From assembly GCF_032118995.1 (NCBI RefSeq), contig NC_092665.1, positions 4,004,001 through 4,068,000 of the forward strand: DNA of 64,000 nucleotides, read 5' to 3'. The notes beneath the pieces are model-generated. The model saw only the letters and a program-made list of their open reading frames with translations, was not told the origin of the DNA and made no database searches. The DNA is from Asterias amurensis (taxonomy: Eukaryota > Echinodermata > Asteroidea > Forcipulatida > Asteriidae). The position numbers and the translations under genes were made by a program. This document shows, piece after piece, positions 22,101 through 28,493 of the stretch; within the stretch, counting starts at the first letter, position 1, and each line of letters starts with the position of its first letter.

Positions 22101-25100
22101 ATTCCACAGAATCTACGTATCAAAATTATAAACTACTTTTTAATGATTCTTACATCATCAAGAAGTTAACAAATTATCCACTTACAGTTGAAGGTCTGTT
22201 GACATCCACAGACTCTCGGAGTTGATTTGAAAACAATCTCTGGCAAACAGTTTGTAAGTACTCTGGCGTTACCTGCAGAGAACAAATCACTAGGTCAAGT
22301 TAAAAAAAACAACTAACATCTACAAATTTGGCACAGGAAATAAAACTAATCTAGTAGTGGATATACAGGTCTGGAATTTCATCTTTGGGAGGGCAAAACC
22401 ACTTTAATTTTGAAAAGGATACTTCCTTTGGAAAATCTGTTGGTCTACTGGAAAATTTTGTAGCAGCACCAAGGCCAAGACCAGGGCAATGGAGCCATGG
22501 CCACCAAGGCATCTTTGTGAACCAGGCTTGGATATGTTGGGCAGGTAATACCATGGTTACTGTAAAAAAGTGGTTTTCCTGATTTTATTTCGTGTGTTGC
22601 TATTCAGCAGACAGCATCCACTAGTTTGTCAGTTGAGTTGAGTTGAGTCGTGTTGAGTCAACTGATAGAGAACTAAATTGCTATAAAACCAGGCTTGGAT
22701 ATGTTGGGCAGGTAATACCATGGTTACTGTAAAACAGGTTTTGTCCTGATTTTGTTTTGTGTGTTGCTATTCAGCAGACAGCATCCACTAGTTTGTCAGT
22801 TGAGTTGAGTTGAGTTGAGTCGTGTTGAGTCAACTAATGGAGAACTAAGTTGCTATCATATAGACAACATCCAGTAGCTCGTTAGTTGAGTTGAGTCAAT
22901 TAATGGACTAACTTGACATTGAACAGAAAACATCCACTAGGGAGCTAGTGTGTTTTGATTTAATAAATAAGAGACCGAGTTGACATTGAACAGAAAAAAT
23001 CCACTCGCTCGTAAGTTGAGGTGAGTCAACTAACTAATACAAATTTAGTCGACATTGAGTAGACAACATCCGCTAGCTGCTTAGCTGAGTTAGTTGAGTC
23101 AACTAATAAAAACTTAGTTGACATTGAGCAGAAAACACTCGCTAGCTGTTTAGTTGAGTCATCTAAGAAGAAAACAAGTTGACATTGAACAGACAACTTC
23201 CACTAGCCAGTTAGTTGAATTGAGTTGAGTCAACTAATAACAAACTTAGTTGACATTGTGCAGACAAATCCACATCATAACTTACCGGACTTCCATTGAT
23301 ACAGCTTTCTAAGGAGTCCACAAGCTCAGCAGTTATTCCGATTAGATTATGGTAGTCTGATTGTAGTTTGTTATAACGTTTGATGTACGTCATACAGCGT
23401 CTCTCAGCTTCTACGACATTCTGCTGTATCTGATTCATCTGCTCCAAGTTTTCTATAAATGTAAAAATAACAATTCAATTAACTAAACTCAAAGCATCGT
23501 TTATTTCCACATATTATCATCAAGAAAAAAGTACAGTCAATATATATGTATGTGGAAGCACGTTCCAAAAAGCATGGCTTGTCAAGGAACAGCCTACAAA
23601 ACAAAACAGCAGCTTTTAATAGCATATAACAAAATAACAACAAGTAGTATTAACAGTGTATATTTACAATGATATCATATCCACAAATCTGAGATCTTTG
23701 CTGTTATGAATTTATGACATATAAGTCTCGTGCACACTGAAAGTTGTTGGGAGCATTCTTTTGGTCCCACATACACTGTTTTTATGCCTGAGGGAAACAA
23801 ATATACATGGCATTGATTAATGGGACTTAGTATTCAACTGCTCACAGTAAGAAAAGGATATAAGATACTTACTGTCATTTAAGTCTTGCTGTTTATAAAA
23901 AAAAGTTAAGGAATATATCTCTGTGATTACGCTAGAAAGGGATCCTCAAAGTTCCTAGCATTATTAGTAAGTCCGTTATTACCTGTTAGTCTGACTTGTA
24001 TCCTGCTGCAAAAAATTTGTTTAGCAATAATGTCTGCTTGAGCAGTTCTATGAGGTTGGGCCATGTCAATTTAGTTGGAAAGCAGTTTGTAATGCATTTT
24101 GTAGATTTTTTTAGTGATAAAAAGGATACATAAATTTCAAAGAGTCTCGGCTGAGGATGAGCTGGTAACGTTAACATCAGAAACTTCTCCAATCTGACTT
24201 GAAGGTCTGGTACCCAGGAGTCTTGAAAGAGTTCTTTATAGGATGGATGTTTAGTCGGGTCTGGAACAAAAGGAAGTGCATAGAAGGGGAGAAACTCCGT
24301 CGTTTGACTCAAGACTGCTCCTCGGGATTCCAGGAATGTCTTGAAGGAAAGCATGGACTCTTCAACTTTGATTTTACTCTGTTAAATCAAGGAAAATAGA
24401 AGAATGCTATTACAAATAAACCAGCAAATTGACAATGTGATTACCATAGAGTTATATATAAGAACTAGAGGGCGCACGAGTAATACTTGGTGCACAAACG
24501 CCATGGGACCGCAAGATGACAAGCGCGTCATTCTGCACGCGCGTTGAATATGAAATACACGTTTGAGTTTTTTTTTATTGAACGCTCACGCGATGCTGTT
24601 TGTTCAACTTACAAAATGGCCGCACAAACACACGCTGTGAGATGCCAGTTTTGTCAACTTAGAAAATGGCCGCCTGGGCGCATGCCGGAGCGCGTTTATA
24701 GGCCAGTGCGCCCACTAGTTCTTATATATAATTCTATGGTGATTACTAATCTCTTCATCTCCGAATTTCTGCGCTAGCTGTGTAAGCGTAGAATGCCTTG
24801 TATTATGTGAAGTATATGCACACACACAAGCAGAACCTGCTAACCTGTGAATACGCTTGACATATGCGTGGAATTCCCTACTTCAGTAAGCACCGATTAT
24901 TTGCTTATGGTAAGCAGAGTCATGAAATTGGGCCCTGGTTGAACGTACCTTCTTTCCTGTCATCAGTTGGTACTTGATCGGGTAGATGGCAAAGTAGATG
25001 CTCAGATAGAATTCAAGTTTCTTGCAAACAGGATCGTTGCTCTTGACACTCTCTGGGATGTTTGAGTCCCATAGAAGGAAAAACTCTTTCCGTGAACCCA

Positions 25101-27095
25101 CTTTGAACATGGAGAGTAGATCGGACTGTCAAAGAAAATGAAACAATTATAATATTTTACTTGGGTTAAAGGCAGACACATTGGTAATTTATACTCAAAC
25201 TAATTGCTAGCATAAAATCTTACTTGGAAACGAGAGCTATTGATGGTATAAAACATTGTGAGAAACGGCTCCCTCTGAAGTAATGTAGCTTTTGAGAAAG
25301 AAGTAACTTCTCACTAAAATATTTGAATTGAAATAGAGACCTCAGCTGAGGTCTCGGATTCAAGCATTTGAAAACACACAACTTCAGCAACAAGGATGTT
25401 TTTCTTCCATTTTTTTCTCACAACTTTGACAACCAATTGAGTTCAAATTTTCACAGGTTTGTTATTTTATGCATGGTGAGATACACCAAGTGAGAAGACT
25501 GGTATTTGACAATTACCAAAGGGGTCTACATGTATCTTTAAACTAAAAAATAATGTTTAGCCATACAAGTTGTACTTTTACATTTTCAACGAAAAAGATT
25601 TCATACCTGAAGATCCTTCTTCTTCATGTCCCATGGTCGCTGTGGCAACGGTTTCAATGGTTTACCTCTTTCTCTTGCTTCTAACTCAAAAGACTTCAAT
25701 GTTGTTTTGAAGGTACAAAACTCCAAATACTACAAAAGAAAAACAAAGTCAATAGGTTAGGCATGCTGTAACGAATCACACCTAGAATTAAATACAGGGC
25801 ACTGAAACCGTTAACACTATGAATCACAAAATTAGAAAGAAGAAAATATTAACACAAAAACACCGTAAGGATTTAGCACTAAGTATACAATGTGTTAGCA
25901 TTGAGTATACAGTGCTAAAACACATTGGTCTATTGGTAAAACTTAAAAATTAATATTCTTTATCCCCGATGTAAATTTAACATCTATTATATATCATTGT
26001 GGTACCCGCTGCCAAAACATAGGATTCAAACTGCCTCTAGCTATACGGGGCAACCTCGGTAGTCTAGTTTGCAAGACACTGCTCTAGAATTGCAAGGGTC
26101 GTGGGATCGAATCCAACCGGAGTAATATGCCTGTGATATTTGTTCACAGGGCTCTGGAAAGTACTGAGTGTACAGTGCTAACACACATCGGTGTATGGGT
26201 AAAACCAACAAATTAGTAAGGAAATCAATTCAATGTTATAAACTACTCATCAGAGTTTTAAAGTCACCTGGAAGTGGTATTTTTTCAAAATAAAGCTTTT
26301 GTCTCTAATATATGTGTTTTGATGAGTGGAATGTGAATAAACAGTTAACTAAGGTTTTAAAAAATCAGTTATGTTATTTACAAATTTAAGAGTAGACCCC
26401 GACCCGAGAGGGCGCTGTTCGTGACGTCGATCGAGGCAGACTTTGCCTGTAATGCGTAGAGTAAACACAATTGCAAAGTACATGTACGGACCAAGTCGTG
26501 AGTTTGTACGTTTAACAAAAAAAATGTTTTGTTTTTTTCCGGCAATGCCGACCAGGTGTATTGCTGCTGAATGCAGAAAAACACTTTTTGAAATGTACCA
26601 ACTCATGACTTGGACGTACATGTACTTTGCACCTGTTTACTATACGCATTGCAGGCAAAGTCTGCCTCGATTGACTTCACAAAAGGGGTAGGCGGAGTCA
26701 GCCCCCCAAACAACTTTATATATGTTTTAAACATATAAATCGTGACAAACAATTACTAAAAAAATTGTTTTATTGTTCGTAAGCATATACTCTTATGTTT
26801 GAAAGAAAAAAAATTCTATTTCCAGGTGACTTTAAACTTAAGACATGGTTTAGGTTTGGTTCTAGAATCTAAGTTTATTGTGAAGCACTTTGATCTTGTT
26901 AAAGGCACTTTATAAATAATCATTATTATTTTGAAAAAAAAAAAACGTTGGCAGCAATTATACTAAAGGTCCCTCACTAGCCATCACCAGTGCTCTAAAA
27001 AAGAATTGATTTCAAAAACTCACCTCTTTAACAATAGAATTGATATCATCTTCAAATCCAACGAGGGAGCTCCCAGTCTGGCGTTTTGATCCCAT
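4185..27095 (-). CDS. ARMC9: ARMC9 orthologue (LisH and armadillo-repeat ciliary protein)
   Basis: ARMC9 acts at the ciliary base and tip in the TOGARAM1-containing module behind Joubert syndrome. I read 26 exons in unbroken phase, about 815 codons (human 818): 27095-27024, 25729-25607, 25125-24949, 24378-24130, 23888-23873, 23452-23286, 22272-22186, 21494-21457, 20024-20001, 18749-18641, 16808-16710, 15699-15609, 14865-14742, 14288-14149, 13787-13711, 13057-12983, 12862-12772, 12317-12265, 11775-11665, 10529-10488, 9355-9282, 8973-8934, 8276-8183, 6683-6640, 6511-6447, 5733-5570. A LisH segment spans exons 1-2; family-specific blocks include [66 protein letters not shown] and [15 protein letters not shown]; armadillo repeats fill the middle; an acidic stretch follows at exon 18. 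The C-terminus is uncertain: three acceptors between 4268 and 4290 give different endings, one reading on to a donor at 4185. Confidence 0.95.
4676..4870. mobile_element. MITE-B copy
   Basis: Ends GGCCCTGTTTCATAGAACTG and AGTTCTATGGAATTGGGCCC are inverted repeats of one another. The inside is rich in GCTTAAGC-like motifs. It lies downstream in the transcript of the ARMC9 exon at 5570-5733. Confidence 0.75.
5254..5379. repeat. short inverted-repeat element carrying two CTCF-like motifs
   Basis: GGACACTAGGTGGCAGCAGA at 5254 is mirrored by GTCTGCTGCCACCTAGTGTC near 5349, with AGTGTCC closing the right end. The shared core CACTAGGTGGCAG resembles the vertebrate CTCF consensus; the two copies face each other. 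Confidence 0.55.
5840..6100. repeat. dispersed repeat shared with 31380-31545
   Basis: The run from CAAGGTGC through AACCAGGAACACTGGGGCGA, CCCCTTCTCTTTTCGATAAG and TTTTACATGCGTTACA is almost identical at 31395-31495. The left part shares short words with 14560-14690. Family unknown; no coding capacity seen. Confidence 0.6.
6835..7192 (-). mobile_element. full-length tRNA-derived SINE-1 with L2-like tail
   Basis: Read on the minus strand: a tRNA-like head (TGTGGTTAAGAGCATCGAA, then B box GGGTTCGAATCCC), a conserved core (TGTCCTTGAGCAAGATACTT followed by ATTGCTTCTCATCAC), and a tail with GCGCTATATAAGAAATTG ending in an ATT microsatellite. The tail resembles the 3' end of L2-type LINEs, which would supply the reverse transcriptase. 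It lies in the intron between ARMC9 exons at 6640-6683 and 8183-8276. Confidence 0.8.
7272..7468. mobile_element. MITE-B copy
   Basis: It opens with GGGCCCAACTTCATGAAGCT and closes with TTATGAAATTGGGCCC, an inverted pair. Inside are TTAGCAAAAGG and TAAGCAAGTG motifs typical of this family in the window. Confidence 0.75.
7776..8119. mobile_element. MITE-E copy
   Basis: The ends TAGACCTTTCTTTTGTTG and CAAAAGAAAGGTCTA form a terminal inverted repeat. The interior (TTGAATATTTTTGTAACATT, then AGCGATCTGTTTTT) matches 34005-34309 along its length. About 40 bp of extra sequence is present here in the middle. Confidence 0.8.
8355..8716. mobile_element. MITE-A copy, first of a pair
   Basis: A TTAA lies at 8351-8354 and another at 8717-8720. 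The left end AGACACTGAACACTATTGG and right end CCAAGTGTCCACTGCCT are inverted repeats. The second TTAA is shared with the next copy. Confidence 0.85.
8721..8905. mobile_element. MITE-A copy, second of a pair, truncated
   Basis: It starts AGGTACTGGACACATTTGG directly after the TTAA that ends the previous copy, and fades out about 30 bp before the ARMC9 exon at 8934-8973. Confidence 0.7.
10285..10490. repeat. intronic repeat, copy 1 (partner at 12345)
   Basis: It matches 12345-12545 with few changes over about 200 bp (for example CATAAATTAATATTAAGTGG, CATTCATAAAAGGAATGTGG, ATTCATGACTTATGGTAATT). Its end coincides with the splice donor of the ARMC9 exon at 10488-10529. No terminal inverted repeats were recognised. 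Confidence 0.8.
10840..10985 (-). mobile_element. SINE-2 fragment
   Basis: Read on the minus strand it has a tRNA-like B box GTGGGTTCAAATCCC and then CACAGG...AAAGTACTGAGTATACAG, as in the fuller plus-strand copy at 26040-26215. Confidence 0.6.
11060..11664 (-). repeat. tandem array derived from an ARMC9 coding exon and its donor
   Basis: Units of about 131-145 bp are marked by GGGAATGGGGGCAGGAGTGG at about 11063, 11194, 11333, 11478 and (as GGAAATGG) 11623. Each unit holds, on the minus strand, the last 90 or so bases of the ARMC9 exon at 11665-11775, its donor GGGGTAAGG and about 35 bp of intron, joined by a linker containing TTAGGGTTACAGTTAGGG. The acceptor and first exon codons occur only in the rightmost, true exon. 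The leftmost unit has lost 7 bp. Copies with the exon frame intact still read [15 protein letters not shown]. Confidence 0.9.
11960..12127. mobile_element. MITE-K, 168-bp hairpin element with TTAA flanks
   Basis: TTAA at 11956-11959 and 12128-12131 bracket an element whose left arm (AGGCCAAGTCACACTGCAGC, then CACGACGCAAAGAGAA) is repeated in reverse at the right (TTCTCTTTGCGTCATGATCA, then GCTGCAGTGTGACGCGGCCT). It can fold into one long stem. Confidence 0.85.
12345..12545. repeat. intronic repeat, copy 2 (partner at 10285)
   Basis: Second copy of the roughly 200-bp unit, lying in the next-but-one ARMC9 intron upstream in the transcript, between exons 12265-12317 and 12772-12862. Confidence 0.8.
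13344..13648. mobile_element. MITE-A copy
   Basis: TTAA at 13340-13343 and 13649-13652. The ends AGACACTGAACACTACTGG and CCAATAGTGTCCACAGCCT are inverted. It lies in an ARMC9 intron about 60 bp from the exon donor at 13711. Confidence 0.85.
14395..14665 (-). mobile_element. SINE-1-related fragment with L2-like tail
   Basis: On the plus strand an AT-rich run is followed by TTATATAGCGCATTCC, CAATGCACTTTACAGTAG and TTGGTCATTGGGCCAATAAC, as at 6850-6950. A poly-C run of about 14 sits near 14541. The tRNA-like head is missing. Confidence 0.55.
15405..15548. repeat. dispersed repeat with GTGCCCTTTGC motif
   Basis: Related copies, both orientations, occur near 22370-22535, 31570-31705, 39940-40030, 41855-41925, 47085-47215 and 51700-51815. 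Shared words are CCAAGGC or GCCTTGG, TGCCCTTTGCAA and TGCCCTCTCAAAA, with CCTGGAATTTCATC at one end. The copies are short and diverged; no terminal repeats are certain. Confidence 0.5.
15720..16680. repeat. minisatellite filling an ARMC9 intron
   Basis: A unit of about 35-45 bp, GGTTGGGTGGTTGATGGGTT then ACTTGTAGGCTAGAGG, is repeated about 22 times with variants. It starts about 20 bp after the exon acceptor at 15699 and stops about 30 bp before the donor at 16710, so practically the whole 1-kb intron is array. Confidence 0.95.
17125..17578. mobile_element. MITE-H
   Basis: The left end TAAGGCCACATAAAAC followed by TTGTTGATCGTCC is mirrored at the right by GGACGATCAACAA and TATGTGGCCTAA. The element is about 454 bp, AT-rich and without coding frame. 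Confidence 0.8.
17877..18606. mobile_element. MITE-G, 730-bp inverted-repeat element
   Basis: The ends AGCCCCCGATTTCACGAA and TTCGTGAAATCGGGGGCT are an 18-bp perfect inverted pair. Subterminal regions are full of TCGCAAC and ACGACG motifs in both directions. The middle is a T-rich tract ending in a long T run and then a G run near 18298. Its right end is 35 bp from the ARMC9 donor at 18641. Confidence 0.85.
18797..19050. mobile_element. MITE-B variant
   Basis: It opens GGGCCCAAGTGCATG and closes with GTAAGCAGAGCCATGAAATT. The interior with GCTTACCGTAAGCAAAGAAT resembles 24765-24936 and 47765-47925. Confidence 0.55.
19326..19855. mobile_element. MITE-A copy interrupted by MITE-C
   Basis: A diverged copy starting GGCACTCGACAGTTGGACAC and ending CAAAAGTGTCTAGTG. 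It is split at about 19663 by a MITE-C element; the A sequence resumes at CTGGTCTTTGACAAC near 19828. Confidence 0.7.
19664..19826. mobile_element. MITE-C copy inside MITE-A
   Basis: GGGGTCGATTTCACAAAGAG at the left is mirrored by TTCTATGAAATTGAC at the right. The inside carries AAGACTCGTCTTATC and AGTTAGGACGAG repeats. Confidence 0.75.
20113..20753. mobile_element. MITE-I, 640-bp inverted-repeat element
   Basis: CCGCTGTAAACCCACCCGTA at the left pairs with ATACGGGTGGGTTTTTATAC and AGCAGCGG at the right. A second inner inverted pair (GACAGCCTTGTCGGGTCTGT at about 20260; ACAGACCC then AAGGCTGTCGG near 20645) is also present. A G run lies at about 20338. It is without coding frame. Confidence 0.75.
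21195..21290 (+). mobile_element. tRNA-like sequence, probable SINE head
   Basis: A-box-like AGCTCAGTTGGTAAAGC and B-box GGTTCAAATCC are spaced as in a tRNA. The acceptor arm does not pair well, and the same frame gives the [11 protein letters not shown] artefact common in tRNA-derived SINEs, so this is not called a tRNA gene. Confidence 0.55.
21650..22020 (-). mobile_element. possible LINE fragment (C-terminal end of a reverse-transcriptase ORF)
   Basis: Minus-strand frames contain [19 protein letters not shown] followed by [13 protein letters not shown], a layout like the short basic block and D/R-x-x-W motif near the end of some invertebrate LINE polyproteins. Two frames are needed to follow it. 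The call is from likeness only, and it lies inside an ARMC9 intron. Confidence 0.35.
22520..22760. repeat. tandem duplication of about 160 bp
   Basis: ACCAGGCTTGGATATGTTGG, then GTAATACCATGGTTACTGTA and GTGTTGCTATTCAGCAGACA, occur at about 22520 and again at about 22687. The pair leads into the TTGAGT-rich array downstream. Confidence 0.8.
22625..23280. repeat. degenerate minisatellite, unit about 65 bp
   Basis: Units contain GTTGAGTTGAGTCAACTAAT, then ACTTAGTTGACATTG and CAGACAACATCCACTAGC. About nine diverged units end within ten bases of the ARMC9 donor at 23286. Confidence 0.9.
24443..24740. mobile_element. MITE-J, about 298 bp
   Basis: ACCATAGAGTTATATATAAG then AACTAGAGGGCGCAC at the left pairs with GTGCGCCCACTAGTTC then TTATATATAATTCTATGGT at the right. 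Inside, AAAATGGCCGC occurs twice about 50 bp apart. Confidence 0.85.
24765..24936. mobile_element. MITE-B variant
   Basis: It closes with GGTAAGCAGAGTCATGAAAT then TGGGCCC, and carries GCGCTAGCTGTGTAAGCG and CGCTTGAC motifs shared with 18797-19050. It lies 12 bp from the ARMC9 donor at 24949. Confidence 0.55.
25170..25537. mobile_element. MITE-A copy
   Basis: TTAA at 25166-25169 and 25538-25541. The left end AGGCAGACACATTGGTAATT has a short deletion; the right end is CCAAAGGGGTCTAC. It lies in the intron between ARMC9 exons 2 and 3. Confidence 0.8.
26040..26215 (+). mobile_element. SINE-2, tRNA-derived
   Basis: The head GGGGCAACCTCGGTAGTCTA, anticodon-arm-like CACTGCTCTAGAATTG and B box GGGATCGAATCC are in tRNA order. 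The body follows with CCTGTGATATTTGTTCACAG and AAAGTACTGAGTGTACAG. A related body fragment is at 25885-25990. Confidence 0.65.
26262..26831. mobile_element. MITE-D copy with internal hairpin
   Basis: TTAA at 26258-26261 and 26832-26835. The ends AGTCACCTGGAA and TTCCAGGTGACT are inverted. Internally 26422-26511 and 26593-26678 are long inverted arms (AAAGTACATGTAC and its reverse, and GCAGACTTTGCCTG versus CAGGCAAAGTCTGC). Small open frames here are by-products of the palindrome. Confidence 0.9.
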
Positions 27096-28282
27096 GGTGC
27101 AGTCACTGATGTTCTTGACTACATGTAACTTATTCACGACTGAATTCTAATTACTGCTTCATTTCAAGAAGACGCCATACTTAATCCGCGACTCCAACTA
27201 ATTGAAAACCTGTACTGTAATTACTGTAAAGGGTTTTATTGAGTTACCTTTTCTGTAAAGAATAAGAGAACATAAATTGGAAATGACAATTGGCAGATTT
27301 AACCTAAAAACAGCTCTGACTACTTTTGTCCTGAGCAAGACAGTTAACATTTAAACTACAAATACTTCTCTTTTCCCAGCGACGGGTAAAACTAAATGGA
27401 ATATGGAAACATTAATTCGGGAATTTAATGCAAAAAACTGGGTATTTCTTGAAAATAACTATACACCATTGCATTTGGCAATAGCATGTTTTCTGACTGC
27501 TTTTGACACATGTAAACCCTGGTTTTCAAAACGTCACTTCAGGGGTTTACTTTAAAAAATAAATTGAAGGTAATTTAAAAAAAGAATGCACGGGCCCTTT
27601 CGAATGGTTAACTTAATTTAATTGAAATTGAACAGATCTGATTCTAAATTCTGGTATGTTGGTAAGAAAAAAATTAACTTAATGCTGAAAAAAAAAAAAT
27701 TAGTAACCAATTAATTTAATTGTCTTATCTAACTAGCTAGCTAGGTTGAAAAGGTGGTGGCAGGATGAATGATGAAGATACATAAATCTTTGTTTGGTAC
27801 ACTATTAATATTATCAATATCAGACTTGTGTCACTGTCACAAGTTGTGATGAACAACAGTTAATTTATCATTTAAAATAAACAAAATATATCATCTCATG
27901 ACATCAGCTAGCATATAAAACTAAATGTTTAATCTAGAAGTTAGAACCACCATGGATGTCTACCTCCATGGAACCACCATCTGCAGCTCTGCACAACCAT
28001 AACGCGTCCATCGTTACTAAAAACCAATCATGCGTGCAAATTATCTGATCTATGATCTAGTCAGTGGTTATTCGTGTGTGTTTTGAAAGGACAGTTTCGT
28101 GTGCAAAACAGCAGACCATGAGACAGACGTGACACTAAATTACTGTTACAGCTGAATTCATACAATGTTTCTAGAAAAAAACACGACATTTACCTCATAC
28201 AAATGTTTTCTTTAACTGCATTCAATTTAATTCAATTGGCGACAAATATTAAGGTCATTTATTCATGCATTTTTTACTTACT

Positions 28283-28493
28283 TTATCTGTCAGCGAGCTT
28301 CCAAGAAATGATTTCGGTATTTTGATTCAACTTCGTACCCATAAAACTGTGGGGCGGTTTAAACGCGTTGAAGTTTAAGAACATGTTTCTGGGTAAGAGG
28401 AATTTCAATGGTATCCGGCCTGATAATGCAATGATAAAGAAAATGCAATGTAGATAAAGCTGTGTTTCGGATACCAGTTTTATAATATCAAAG
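28283..28493. promoter_or_regulatory. candidate bidirectional promoter of ARMC9 and PPIH
   Basis: The PPIH start codon is at 28494. On the minus strand a good donor AAAGTAAGT ends a possible non-coding ARMC9 first exon at 28283, with the ARMC9 start codon next at 27095. About 210 bp thus separate the two first exons. No TATA box was seen. The non-coding exon is inferred from the donor alone. Confidence 0.4.

Noticed and set aside
26349-26691. Overlapping open frames on both strands of about 70-90 codons
   Set aside because: They lie in the hairpin of MITE-D and recur at 58480-58771; the symmetry of the palindrome produces them.
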